NCBI GenBank assembly: GCA_016278725.1
Contig: JADQBG010000005.1
Location: 1-64,000, forward strand
DNA from: Actinomycetota bacterium
Lineage (GTDB): Bacteria; Actinomycetota; Thermoleophilia; RBG-16-64-13
Reading direction: 5' to 3'
DNA length: 64,000 nucleotides
Shown here in pieces: positions 44,096 to 52,303 of the stretch; positions within the stretch are counted from its first letter, which is position 1; every line of letters starts with the position of its first letter. The notes beneath the pieces were generated by a model. It made no database searches. It worked only from the letters and a program-made list of their open reading frames with translations, and had not been told where the DNA came from. The translations under genes and the position numbers were made by a program.

Positions 44096-44440
44096 TCAGC
44101 CTCCTGAGGGAAAGTCCTCCCGGCTGATCTCCTCGACCTTGAGAATCACGCCGGCATTCACGATGTGGACCTCCTCGTAAGGGGAGCCTCCCTTGTTGGG
44201 CACCTCCATCGTTTCCCGCCGGTACAGCACCGGCCGGCCGGTCTGGACTCGGTTTTCACTCTTGCTCGAGTCGACCACCAGTTCGAGCAGCAGCGTGCGG
44301 GGCGGGGCATCCTCGGCCGAGGTAGGCACCAACTGGACCACATGGCCGGAGTCGGAAACGGTGCACTGGCCGGTGACCTCGAGCCTCTGCAGTTCACGAA
44401 TGTATACGGCGGCCCAGTCGCCGCAGTTGTCTATCGCCAT
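44096..44440 (-). CDS. Hypothetical protein, 114 residues
   Basis: ATG 44440 has GGAGG upstream on the minus strand (GAGGTCCCCA region). The product has alternating hydrophobic residues typical of a beta-rich fold (TLLLELVVDSSKS, GRPVLYRRETMEVP, EEVHIVNAGVILKVEEI). There is no signal peptide, membrane helix or catalytic motif. It may be a small beta-barrel, but this is not supported further. It converges on the membrane protein gene at 43728. Confidence 0.6.
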   Translation of the reverse strand: MAIDNCGDWAAVYIRELQRLEVTGQCTVSDSGHVVQLVPTSAEDAPPRTLLLELVVDSSKSENRVQTGRPVLYRRETMEVPNKGGSPYEEVHIVNAGVILKVEEISREDFPSGG

Positions 44441-44501
44441 TGGGGACCTCCTCTAAGGTTCGCCCATCCTGTCCGCGGAAAGCGGCAGAACTAAGAATCG
44501 C

Positions 44502-45527
44502 CTATATGGTCTCGGGTTCGGCGACGGGCTCTACGTGGCTCGCCTCACGAACCGCCCGCCGGGCCGCCATCCACTCCACCGCGTGAAAAGCGCCGACAGC
44601 GTAGACGATCCCGGCGAACGCGTCGATGACGTAGTGATGCCCCAGGTAGACGATGGCGAACCAGACGGACGCCGGGTAGAGGAGGAACGCCGCGGCCTTA
44701 CGCCCCCAGATGCGGACCGCGAAGAGGAAGACCAGCATGGGGTAGGCCGCATGCAGCGAGGGCATCGCCGCGACCGGATTCGAGCGCACGAAACCCACCG
44801 CCCGGGGCACTGCCGGCCCCTCTCCAAAGGTGGACAAGGTCTGCTCGAAGATGTTGCTGATCGCGGGTATGTATCCGTGCTGCGACGCCATCCAGGGAGG
44901 CATGGCCGGGTAGAGCACGTACGTGGTGAAGGCAAGGTACGAGAGCACGATCAGCGCCACGGCAAATGAACGGAAGTGCTCGCGACGGTTTAGATAAAGC
45001 AGGAAGGCGAACAGCAATGGGACCACGAAGTGCAACAGGTACAGCAAGGTGGCGCCGTAATCCAGCCAGCCGGGAGAGCCCAGGTTGTAGAACATGCGCT
45101 GCAGGGTCACAGTGGGCAGCTCTCCGAAGATCAGACGATCCGCCCGGATCATCGGAAAGATGTTGACGTCCATACCCAGGCTGGGTGCGAGCCCTCGCAG
45201 GAATTCATAGCCCAAGAGCAGCATGCCGAAAGGCGCCCAGTCGCGCACGATCGACAACGAACGGGTGAGGAGAATGGCGAGCGCTATGCCGACGACGATG
45301 AATTGATCGGAGGATAGCCAAGAGCGGGTGGCGATGGTCGCCGCCCCGATGATCACGAAGTAGGCCAGTATGAAACTGGTCAACAGGTGATTCTCGATGG
45401 TACCGAGGACTGTTTTGAACACCCACCGCCAACGCGACGAGGCATCCGCGGCCGGAGTCTCGCTGGAGGAGTGGGGTTTTGTCAACGTGTCCATGGCATC
45501 CGCGCTGTTCGTCTGGCGAAGAAGCAT
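44502..45527 (-). CDS. PAP2-like membrane phosphatase/phosphotransferase (inositolphosphotransferase-like)
   Basis: The product is 341 residues with about six membrane helices. The PAP2 signatures are present near the end: RSNPVAAMPSLHAAYP, then YLGHHYVIDAFAGI, in which His residues are the nucleophile and its partner. Long N-terminal helices and the order of motifs match the Aur1/Ipt1-type PAP2_3 group, which acts on lipid phosphates at the outer leaflet. ATG 45527 lies six bases after a TAACAT -10-like hexamer, so the mRNA may be leaderless; ATG 45494 is a later choice. It is divergent from the AEC transporter gene. Confidence 0.82.
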   Translation of the reverse strand: MLLRQTNSADAMDTLTKPHSSSETPAADASSRWRWVFKTVLGTIENHLLTSFILAYFVIIGAATIATRSWLSSDQFIVVGIALAILLTRSLSIVRDWAPFGMLLLGYEFLRGLAPSLGMDVNIFPMIRADRLIFGELPTVTLQRMFYNLGSPGWLDYGATLLYLLHFVVPLLFAFLLYLNRREHFRSFAVALIVLSYLAFTTYVLYPAMPPWMASQHGYIPAISNIFEQTLSTFGEGPAVPRAVGFVRSNPVAAMPSLHAAYPMLVFLFAVRIWGRKAAAFLLYPASVWFAIVYLGHHYVIDAFAGIVYAVGAFHAVEWMAARRAVREASHVEPVAEPETI

Positions 45528-45533
45528 CGCGCT

Positions 45534-45626
45534 ATGTTACCCCAACCCGGCGGATAGTTAACGACCAAACTCGAAGCCGTTTAACCGCCCGGTTCCTGGC
45601 TTGCGCGTGCCCGCGGCAGCTACAAT
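45534..45626. promoter_or_regulatory. Divergent promoters that look leaderless
   Basis: On the minus strand, TAACAT (45539-45534) ends six bases before the PAP2 gene ATG. On the plus strand, TACAAT (45621-45626) ends six bases before the AEC gene ATG. A start site about six bases after each hexamer would fall on the start codon. No ribosome site precedes either ATG. Confidence 0.45.
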
Positions 45627-45632
45627 ACGGCG

Positions 45633-46565
45633 ATGCAAGTTCTAGAAATCGTCACGCCGGTTTTTGGCCTCATCCTTCTGGGGTTCGTTCTCCGGCAGGT
45701 CAAGTTTCTCACCGAACGCGAGGTCGCGGCTCTGGTCCGCATCGTCTACTACCTCGCCCTGCCCATGACGATCTTCGCTGCGATCACCTCCGTGGAGTTC
45801 AGCAGCGTGGTCAACGGGTTGTCTCTTGCCGGACTGGCCGGGGCGCTGGCCAGTTTCGCCGTCGTCATGTTCCTGGTGCTCACGCTGTTCGGGATGTCCC
45901 TGGCTCTGCGCTCGATCACCGTGATCAGCTCCATCCGGGGAAACATGGCCTTCGTCGCGCTGCCGATCATCTTCAATGCCTGGGGTCAGTTGGCCCTGGC
46001 CAAAGGCGGGCTGATCCTGGGCGTTCTGATTGCACCCATCTCGGTTGCGACCGTGATTCTGTTCCGCGTGGCCGGCACCGGTGAGCGCACGAGTATCCGA
46101 GCGGTGGCGCGCGCCTTCACCGACCCGATCGTGGTGGCGGCCTTCCTGGGCATCCTCGTCAGCTGGCGTCAGTTGACGATGCCCGGTCCCCTGGAAGAAG
46201 CGGTCGGGATGCTGGCGGACATGGCCCTGCCCGCCGCTCTGTTGGGCATCGGGGCTTCCTTCACTCCCGAGATCCTGACCCGGGCGGCGGGGGTCACCGC
46301 GCTATCCTTGGCGGGAAAGCTGCTGCTGCTTCCTCTCTGGGGCTTTTTCGTTCTCCATTTTGTCCTCGGGCTACCGCTGGATTCCCTGGATCTGCAGGTG
46401 GCGGTAATGATTCTGACGTCACCCGCGTCCATCTCGATCTACGTGGTGAGCCGCGAGCATTTGGCTGCCGAGGCGCCTCTGGTGGGCACCACCATTGCCC
46501 TGAGCACCGCCTTCGCCACCGTGACCATGACCGGGTGGCTTGCGCTGCTGGTGGCGTTGGCCTAA
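45633..46565 (+). CDS. Auxin efflux carrier (AEC)-family permease
   Basis: The product is 310 residues with ten membrane helices in two halves of five, the normal family layout. The first half has PVFGLILLGFVLRQVKFLT and LVRIVYYLALPMTIF, and the second half has PAALLGIGASFTPEI. AEC proteins move small organic acids or amphipathic compounds such as malate. No metabolic genes next to it reveal the substrate. The ATG is probably at the 5' end of the mRNA. Confidence 0.85.
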   Translation: MQVLEIVTPVFGLILLGFVLRQVKFLTEREVAALVRIVYYLALPMTIFAAITSVEFSSVVNGLSLAGLAGALASFAVVMFLVLTLFGMSLALRSITVISSIRGNMAFVALPIIFNAWGQLALAKGGLILGVLIAPISVATVILFRVAGTGERTSIRAVARAFTDPIVVAAFLGILVSWRQLTMPGPLEEAVGMLADMALPAALLGIGASFTPEILTRAAGVTALSLAGKLLLLPLWGFFVLHFVLGLPLDSLDLQVAVMILTSPASISIYVVSREHLAAEAPLVGTTIALSTAFATVTMTGWLALLVALA

Positions 46566-46649
46566 AGGCGCTGGGGGCCGGCAGGCCGTTCGGGCCTACC
46601 GCTGCGGGAGTGCAGCCGCCCGCGCAGAGTTGCCCGGCTTGCAGCACAG

Positions 46650-46678
46650 TTGCTTATATCCGGCTATGCGGTTATATT
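46650..46678 (+). promoter_or_regulatory. Promoter and ArsR operator of the ars-type operon
   Basis: TTGCTT (46650-46655), a 17-bp spacer and TATATT (46673-46678) make a good vegetative promoter. An imperfect inverted repeat, TTATATCCG and CGGTTATAT, fills the spacer. A repressor bound there would block polymerase. Transcription would start about at the ATG of arsR (46685), which has no ribosome site, so the message looks leaderless. Confidence 0.65.
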
Positions 46679-46684
46679 GATGTC

Positions 46685-47128
46685 ATGACCGTGCGACCTC
46701 AGCTCAATCTTCGGGCGCTGAGCCAAGCCTATAAGGCCCTCGGCGACGAAACCCGCCTGCAGATGCTGGCGCTCTTGCTGGCCGGCGGAGAGCTGTGCGT
46801 CTGTCGCTTCGAGGCCGCACTCTCGATCGGCCAATCCAAAGCCTCGCGACACCTGCGCTACCTCTTGAACGCGGGGCTGCTGCAGGATCGCCGCGAGGGA
46901 GTGTGGGTGCACTACCGCATCGCCGCGGAGCTATCGCCGGAACTGTCGGCCGTGGTCGCTTCAGTCGAGGAGGCGTTTGGCGAGGAGGAGCTTGCCTTGC
47001 TTCGCGCCGACCTGGAAGCGAGCGCTCCCGCCGATGGGCAAGAGGGCGGCGCGGGCGTGAGCGGTTCGACGGGGGCGGGCGCGACGGTCGCGGGCGCCCA
47101 GGGTTGCGACGCAAGTTGTGGGTCCTAA
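46685..47128 (+). CDS. arsR: ArsR/SmtB-family metalloregulator
   Basis: The product, 147 residues from ATG 46685, is a winged-helix repressor. It has LSQAYKALGDETRLQMLALL, the metal box GGELCVCRFEAAL (ELCVC, as in arsenic-sensing ArsR) and the recognition helix in SIGQSKASRHLRYL. A Gly/Ala-rich tail ends with QGCDASCGS, adding two more cysteines. It should repress its own operon until As(III), Sb(III) or a related thiophile binds. The downstream genes follow with short gaps to 54110, so it probably controls all of them. Confidence 0.9.
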   Translation: MTVRPQLNLRALSQAYKALGDETRLQMLALLLAGGELCVCRFEAALSIGQSKASRHLRYLLNAGLLQDRREGVWVHYRIAAELSPELSAVVASVEEAFGEEELALLRADLEASAPADGQEGGAGVSGSTGAGATVAGAQGCDASCGS

Positions 47129-47141
47129 CGGAGGAGATGTG

Positions 47142-47390
47142 GTGGAGATCAAGGTGCTCGGTACGGGATGCAAGAAGTGCAACGAGCTCTATGAGACTGC
47201 GCTCAAGGCGGTCGAGCAGAGCGGCGTCGACGCGAGCGTCCAGAAAGTGGAAGACATCGACGCCATTCTGGCCCACGGAGTGATGATGACGCCGGGGCTG
47301 ATGGTGGGAGACGAAGTCAAATCCACCGGCCGCGTGCCCGAGGTCCGGCAGATCGTTTCGTGGATCATGACAGAGGTGGGCCGGTCTTAG
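47142..47390 (+). CDS. Small thioredoxin-like redox-active protein (CxxC)
   Basis: GTG 47142, with CGGAGGA upstream, gives 82 residues. The active site is GTGCKKCNELYE, followed by GVMMTPGLMVGDEVKSTGRVP with the cis-Pro (MTPG) of thioredoxin folds. This is the small 'redox-active disulfide' type that often lies beside arsenic permease genes. It could reduce a metal-bound or oxidised partner such as the permease or the selenoprotein of the same operon. It begins after ArsR with 13 bp between. Confidence 0.88.
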   Translation: MEIKVLGTGCKKCNELYETALKAVEQSGVDASVQKVEDIDAILAHGVMMTPGLMVGDEVKSTGRVPEVRQIVSWIMTEVGRS

Positions 47391-47417
47391 CATGACCATT
47401 TTCTGCACACTAGCGAG

Positions 47418-48605
47418 ATGACCATTCCTGCGGATAGCGATGTGGCCGTGGCCCGGCATGCCGATGACCCAGTGACCGTCGCTCCGAGCTCTGCCTGCTG
47501 CTCATCCGCCTCCGTGGAGCCCTCTTCGGTACTCCCGGAGTCAGGCGACGGCGGTTTGGCTTCTTCCCGCTCCTCGCGCCTCCGCCGCTACGTGCCCGCT
47601 CTGGCCGTGGGATTGGTCGCCTGGTTTTTGATTTACCGGGAGCTGCTCCCCTTTGCCGAATGGTTGGCCTTCGACGTGCTCGGCCTCACCGCCGGCACCG
47701 CTCTCGGGGAGGCCGTGGCCTTCTTCGCCTACGACGGGCCCAAAGTGCTCATGCTGCTGATCCTCGTGGTCTTTTTCGTAGGGATCATCAATACTTTCTT
47801 CACCCCCGAGCGGACCCGGGCGTTGCTCGCGGGTCGGCGGGAGGCGGGGGGCAACGTCATGGCCGCCGGGCTGGGGATCGTGACGCCCTTTTGTTCCTGT
47901 TCTGCGGTCCCCCTCTTCATAGGCTTCTTGACGGCGGGCGTTCCCCTGGGGGTGACCCTTTCCTTCCTGATTGCCGCGCCCATGGTGAACGAGGTGGCGC
48001 TGGTCTTGCTCTTCGGGCTCTTTGGCTGGCAGGTAGCCGCGCTTTACCTGGTTACCGGGCTCTCCATTGCGATTCTCGCGGGGTGGGTGATCGGCCGTCT
48101 GCATCTCGAAGGCTGGGTCGAGTCCTGGGTTTACGATATGCGCGCCGCCGAAGTGGGCGAGCAGGGACTCAGCTGGGCGCAGAGGCTGGAAGAAGGCGCG
48201 CGCTCGGTCAAAGATATCGTGGGGCGGGTCTGGCCGTTTGTCCTGGCCGGCATTGCCATCGGCGCCTTTATCCACGGCTACGTGCCCGAGGACTATCTGG
48301 CCTCGGTCATGGGTCAAGGCGCGTGGTGGAGCGTGCCCCTGGCCGTGATTCTCGGGGTCCCGCTCTACACCAACGCGGCCGGCATCATTCCCATCGTCGA
48401 GGCGCTTTTGGCCAAGGGGGCCGCGCTGGGAACGGCCCTCGCCTTCATGATGGCCGTGATCGCCCTCTCCTTACCCGAATTCGTGATTCTGCGGAAGGTG
48501 CTGCGGCCACGCATGATCGCGACCGTGGTCGGCATCGTCGCCACGGGGATCCTTTTGGTGGGGTACCTCTTCAACGCGCTCGGCATCGGCAGCCTCGTCA
48601 CTTAG
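47418..48605 (+). CDS. arsP: ArsP-type permease (DUF318 family)
   Basis: The product is 395 residues. A Ser/Ala-rich cytoplasmic N-terminus includes a Cys-Cys pair (SSACCSSAS). Eight membrane helices carry [26 protein letters not shown], quoted in part, with the TPFCSCS motif that marks the family, and [24 protein letters not shown] in the second half. ArsP exports trivalent organoarsenicals such as methylarsenite and roxarsone(III). Its place between the redox protein and ACR3 supports a detoxification role covering inorganic and organic forms. Confidence 0.87.
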   Translation: MTIPADSDVAVARHADDPVTVAPSSACCSSASVEPSSVLPESGDGGLASSRSSRLRRYVPALAVGLVAWFLIYRELLPFAEWLAFDVLGLTAGTALGEAVAFFAYDGPKVLMLLILVVFFVGIINTFFTPERTRALLAGRREAGGNVMAAGLGIVTPFCSCSAVPLFIGFLTAGVPLGVTLSFLIAAPMVNEVALVLLFGLFGWQVAALYLVTGLSIAILAGWVIGRLHLEGWVESWVYDMRAAEVGEQGLSWAQRLEEGARSVKDIVGRVWPFVLAGIAIGAFIHGYVPEDYLASVMGQGAWWSVPLAVILGVPLYTNAAGIIPIVEALLAKGAALGTALAFMMAVIALSLPEFVILRKVLRPRMIATVVGIVATGILLVGYLFNALGIGSLVT

Positions 48606-48627
48606 TCGCTTTCGAGGAGGAGAAGCA

Positions 48628-49821
48628 TTGGCCCGTCTTTCATTTCTCGACCGCTTCCTCACGCTCTGGATCTTCCTGGCCATGGCGATCGGCGTCGCCA
48701 CCGGCTATTTCCGACCCGAGGTGGGGGAGGCCATCACCGAGCTCTCCTGGGGCACCACTTCCATGCCCATCGCGGTGGGGCTCATCGTCATGATGTATCC
48801 GCCGCTTGCCAAGGTGCGCTACGAGGAACTCGGCGAGGTCTTTCGTAACTACCGCATCCTCGGGCTCTCGCTCGTGCAGAACTGGGTGATCGGACCCGTG
48901 CTCATGTTCGTGCTCGCTGTGCTTCTCCTAAACGACATGCCCGAGTACATGCAGGGCCTCATCCTCATCGGCCTTGCCCGCTGCATCGCCATGGTCATCG
49001 TCTGGAATGAACTCGCCAAGGGAGACACTGAGTACGCCGCCGGGCTCGTGGCCTTTAACTCGGTCTTTCAGGTGCTCTTCTTCAGCGTCTACGCCTTCGT
49101 CTTCCTTACCGTGCTTCCGGGTTGGCTGGGGCTTGAGAGCGTGGTGGTGGACATCACCATCGGCGAGATCGCCAAGAGCGTCCTCATCTACCTAGGCATC
49201 CCCTTTGCCGGCGGCATCCTGACCCGGATCGTACTCGTCAACTTGAAGGGCAAGACCTGGTACCACGCGGAGTTCATCCCCCGGATCAGCCCGCTCACCC
49301 TGATCGCTCTGCTCTTTACCATCCTCGTTATGTTCTCGCTAAAAGGCGACGTCATCGTGGAGCTGCCCTTTGACGTGGTGCGGATCGCCATCCCGCTGCT
49401 CTTTTACTTCGTCATCATGTTCTTCGTCAGCTTCTATTTGGGGAAGCGCATCGGCGCGGACTACTCAAAGAGCGCCACGCTTTCCTTCACCGCCGCCTCG
49501 AACAACTTCGAGCTGGCCATCGCTGTGGCCATAGCTGTCTTTGGCATCGGCTCGGGTCAGGCCTTTGCCGCCGTCATCGGGCCGCTGGTCGAGGTGCCGG
49601 TGCTCATCAGCCTGGTGAATGTGGCCTTCATCCTGCAACGGCGGTGGTATGCGGATGAGGCATTGCAGCCTGCGGTGGTGGGCCGGGGGGCCGAGGGTGT
49701 CCACTACGACCCGGCGGCTGCGGCCGAGCGAGACCTGGGCTGTCCGACGGTGATCGATTCGCACGCCGGAATTCGTCCCCCCGAGAAGGGCGGGGGCGGC
49801 GAGCGCGGGGCGATCGACTAG
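48628..49821 (+). CDS. acr3: ACR3-family arsenite efflux permease
   Basis: TTG 48628 has GAGGAGGAG upstream. The 397-residue product has ten membrane helices. The essential cysteine of Acr3 lies in [21 protein letters not shown] (RCIAMV), and [17 protein letters not shown] is the conserved segment of helix 9. It expels arsenite using the proton gradient. A C-terminal tail of about 55 residues (Gly/Pro/Asp-rich, one Cys) is longer than usual and has no assigned role. It follows arsP by 22 bp. Confidence 0.93.
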   Translation: MARLSFLDRFLTLWIFLAMAIGVATGYFRPEVGEAITELSWGTTSMPIAVGLIVMMYPPLAKVRYEELGEVFRNYRILGLSLVQNWVIGPVLMFVLAVLLLNDMPEYMQGLILIGLARCIAMVIVWNELAKGDTEYAAGLVAFNSVFQVLFFSVYAFVFLTVLPGWLGLESVVVDITIGEIAKSVLIYLGIPFAGGILTRIVLVNLKGKTWYHAEFIPRISPLTLIALLFTILVMFSLKGDVIVELPFDVVRIAIPLLFYFVIMFFVSFYLGKRIGADYSKSATLSFTAASNNFELAIAVAIAVFGIGSGQAFAAVIGPLVEVPVLISLVNVAFILQRRWYADEALQPAVVGRGAEGVHYDPAAAAERDLGCPTVIDSHAGIRPPEKGGGGERGAID

Positions 49822-49854
49822 GAGATGGCAACTTCTGATCAGGAGAGGATCTAA

Positions 49855-50583
49855 GTGACCGAGAAGCTTGCCATGTTCTCCGACGTCCACGGGAACAGCG
49901 CCGCCCTTGCCGCTGTTCTGGCAGACGCTGCCGCGCGTAAAGTGGATCTTCTTTTTTCGCTGGGAGATCTGGTGGGGTACGGTCCCGACCCCAACGGAGT
50001 CATCGAAATGGTGCGCAGCCGCGGAATCCCCTCCCTCGCCGGTAATTACGACGACGGCGTGGGCTTCGAGCGGGGCGAGTGTGGTTGCTATTACGCAGAC
50101 ACCGAGGCGCGCCGCATCGGCGATGCCAGCTACGACTTCACCGTTCGCGCCGTCACCGACGAGAACAAGGCGTGGCTTAGGGAGCTTCCTAGGGAGCATC
50201 GGCTGGAACTCGCCGGTCATCGACTGCACCTGGTTCACGGCAGTCCCCGCCGGATCAATGAGTACTTGGCGGCAGACCGTGACGAGCGCACCTATCGCCG
50301 ACTGGCCCGGGAAGAACAGGCCGACCTGCTGGTCTTTGGTCACACCCACGTTCCCTGGGAGCGTTGTTTCGATAAAGTGCATTTCGTGAACGTCGGGTCG
50401 GCCGGCCGACCCAAGGACGGCGACACCCGGGCGATGTACGCACTGATCGAATTGGCCGAGGCACCGGCTGGAACCCGCATCGAGTTCATCCGGGTGCCCT
50501 ACGACGTCGAGACCACCGCTCGGGCGGTGCTCGCTGCGGGCCTGCCGCCCGAACTCGCCCAAAGCTTCAGGGAAGGACGCTGA
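49855..50583 (+). CDS. Metallophosphoesterase (YfcE/DevR-like)
   Basis: GTG 49855 has CAGGAGAGG upstream. The 242-residue product has the calcineurin-type motifs: FSDVHGN, LGDLVGYGPDPN, AGNYDDG, HLVHGSPR and FGHTHVPW. It should hydrolyse a phosphodiester or phosphomonoester with two metal ions. Two extra cysteines (GECGCYYAD) lie near the metal site loop. Such an enzyme followed by two SMC-like ATPases recalls the SbcD/SbcC (Mre11/Rad50) order, but it is short and lacks SbcD's extra domains. It abuts the first ATPase gene, 1 bp away if that begins at CTG 50585. Confidence 0.85.
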   Translation: MTEKLAMFSDVHGNSAALAAVLADAAARKVDLLFSLGDLVGYGPDPNGVIEMVRSRGIPSLAGNYDDGVGFERGECGCYYADTEARRIGDASYDFTVRAVTDENKAWLRELPREHRLELAGHRLHLVHGSPRRINEYLAADRDERTYRRLAREEQADLLVFGHTHVPWERCFDKVHFVNVGSAGRPKDGDTRAMYALIELAEAPAGTRIEFIRVPYDVETTARAVLAAGLPPELAQSFREGR

Positions 50584-50584
50584 A

Positions 50585-52303
50585 CTGAGTTATATCCGTT
50601 ATCTGGTGCTCTCAGGATTCAAGAGCTTCCGCGACTGGAATTTGGTCGAGCTCTCGCCCCAGGTCACCGTGATCGTGGGGGGCAACGGGACCGGCAAGAG
50701 CAGCCTGGTAGAAGCTCTGCTCTGGACACTGGGTGAAGACGACGGGGGTAGCCTTCGCGTCAACGAGCCGCGCGAACTGCTCTTTCGCCCACCCGCGGCG
50801 CGGCTACTTGGACCGGCGCGCACTGAGACCGAGCAGCATCTGCTCTTCACCCACCGGGTCGCGGAGCGGGAAGCCGAGGAAGCCGCGCGCCGCCAGGAGT
50901 TGGAGGCGCGGGTGCAGGAGGCCGTGGCCTACATGGTGCTGGGAGACGAATCCGCGCCTGATTGCGACGAGGACGCCGACGGCGAAGGTTGCTGCTGCAA
51001 GCCCTCGAGCCAGGAATCCGGGGAGGTGCCCGAGGGGCTGATCACGGTGAAGCGGCATCTCGACCGAGAGGGCGCAGCTACTTACGAGCTCGATGGAGTG
51101 GCGGCGGTCTCGGCCCAGGTCCAAGCCGCTCTGTCGGAGCACGGAATCAGCCGAGAGCTGGTCTCGGTCATCCGCCAGGGCGAGTTGGAGCGCTTATTGC
51201 TGGCCGACCCCGAGCTCCGCGCGCGGATCCTGGCGCAGGCCGGCGGAGTCGAGGATCCCGAGAGGTCCGACGAGATCCCTCTGCTCGAGCTGGAGGCCGG
51301 GAGGCTGGCCGCCTACCGGCAGGAACTCGACCGCCGGCAGGCCGAACTGCGGCCGGCTCAAGCCCGCCCGAGCGACGAGGACGGATCGAGCAGTGCCCTG
51401 CGTATGCGTCTGCTCGACCAGGTGCTGACCGCCTGGGAGGACGAGGGTCCGCTGCCCCTAGGGCGCCCGGAAATTCACGAGCTGCTCGGGCTGGACGGGG
51501 CGACCCCGACGCAGGGTTTGAGCGGCGACCGCCGTTCCATCGATGAACTCGTTGCCGAGATTGGGCGAAGGCGGGCGGCCGCGGAAGCCGACGCCGAGCT
51601 ACGGGCTAGACATGCCGCCCTGGAAGAGGAAAAGGCGGCCATCGATTTGCGGCTCGCCGAGGCTCAGAGCCGGTTGGCGGAGTTGCGGGCACAGGGGGCC
51701 GAGCGGACCGCCGCTTCCCGCGATGCTCTGCGCGCGGCCCACGAGCGCGTGCAGACCCGCTTTTCCCGCTTCTTCCAGATGCTGGTCCCCGGAGGCGATG
51801 TCAGGCTGGTGCTGCGACTCCCAGCGGGCAACGGCCCCGCTGCCGCCGACCTGGCCGTCACCTTCCCCGATTGCGCCCCGGAGAGGGTCGAGGCATTGTC
51901 CGGCGGCCAGCGGGCACTGGTGGCCTTCTCCCTGGGTCTCGCCTTCTTCCTGGAGGCCCCTTCGCGACTGTTGGTCCTCGACGAGGTGGAGCCCGCGCTC
52001 GACGAGAGCAATCTGCGGCGCTTCAACGACCTGCTCCACGAAGTGGCGCAGTCGCGGCAGGTGGTTGTTGTCAGCCACCAGAGGCGAACCAAGGACGTGG
52101 GAGACGTGGTCTTTGGCGTGGACATGGCGGGCGAAGGGGCCTCGATGATCCACTACCGCTTCGAGCCGGCCACCAAGCGGCTGATCCTCTTTGGCCGGGT
52201 TCGCGGCAACTGGCTGGAACGCTCCGCCGCCCACGAGGCCGAGGAGGAACGGGCGCTCGGCGTCTCTTCTCCGGGGGCCGAAGGAGGGGCGGGCTGTTGT
52301 TGA
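50585..52303 (+). CDS. Short hinge-less SMC-like ATPase A with Cys cluster and Cys-Cys C-terminus
   Basis: The best N-terminus, Ser-Tyr-Ile-Arg-Tyr-Leu then LSGFKSF, needs a CTG start at 50585, with GGAAGG 8 nt upstream; GTG 50606 would cut into the first strand of the ATPase. The 572-residue product has Walker A GGNGTGKSS (32-40), a Q-loop-like VIRQGELERLL, the signature LSGGQRAL (438-445) and Walker B LLVLDEVEPALDE (Asp466, Glu467). Only about 200 residues separate the N- and C-terminal ATPase halves, so there is no long coiled coil or hinge. An insert holds Cys127 and Cys136-138 (GEGCCCKP). The last two residues are Cys-Cys. The pattern suggests metal or redox sensing by an SMC/RecF-like ATPase. 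Confidence 0.75.
   Translation: MSYIRYLVLSGFKSFRDWNLVELSPQVTVIVGGNGTGKSSLVEALLWTLGEDDGGSLRVNEPRELLFRPPAARLLGPARTETEQHLLFTHRVAEREAEEAARRQELEARVQEAVAYMVLGDESAPDCDEDADGEGCCCKPSSQESGEVPEGLITVKRHLDREGAATYELDGVAAVSAQVQAALSEHGISRELVSVIRQGELERLLLADPELRARILAQAGGVEDPERSDEIPLLELEAGRLAAYRQELDRRQAELRPAQARPSDEDGSSSALRMRLLDQVLTAWEDEGPLPLGRPEIHELLGLDGATPTQGLSGDRRSIDELVAEIGRRRAAAEADAELRARHAALEEEKAAIDLRLAEAQSRLAELRAQGAERTAASRDALRAAHERVQTRFSRFFQMLVPGGDVRLVLRLPAGNGPAAADLAVTFPDCAPERVEALSGGQRALVAFSLGLAFFLEAPSRLLVLDEVEPALDESNLRRFNDLLHEVAQSRQVVVVSHQRRTKDVGDVVFGVDMAGEGASMIHYRFEPATKRLILFGRVRGNWLERSAAHEAEEERALGVSSPGAEGGAGCC

Noticed and set aside
47392-47421. A nine-codon leader peptide before arsP, with a duplicated ATGACCATT.
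   Set aside because: It overlaps the arsP ATG and lacks a good ribosome site; there is no attenuator hairpin. Probably chance or a small duplication.
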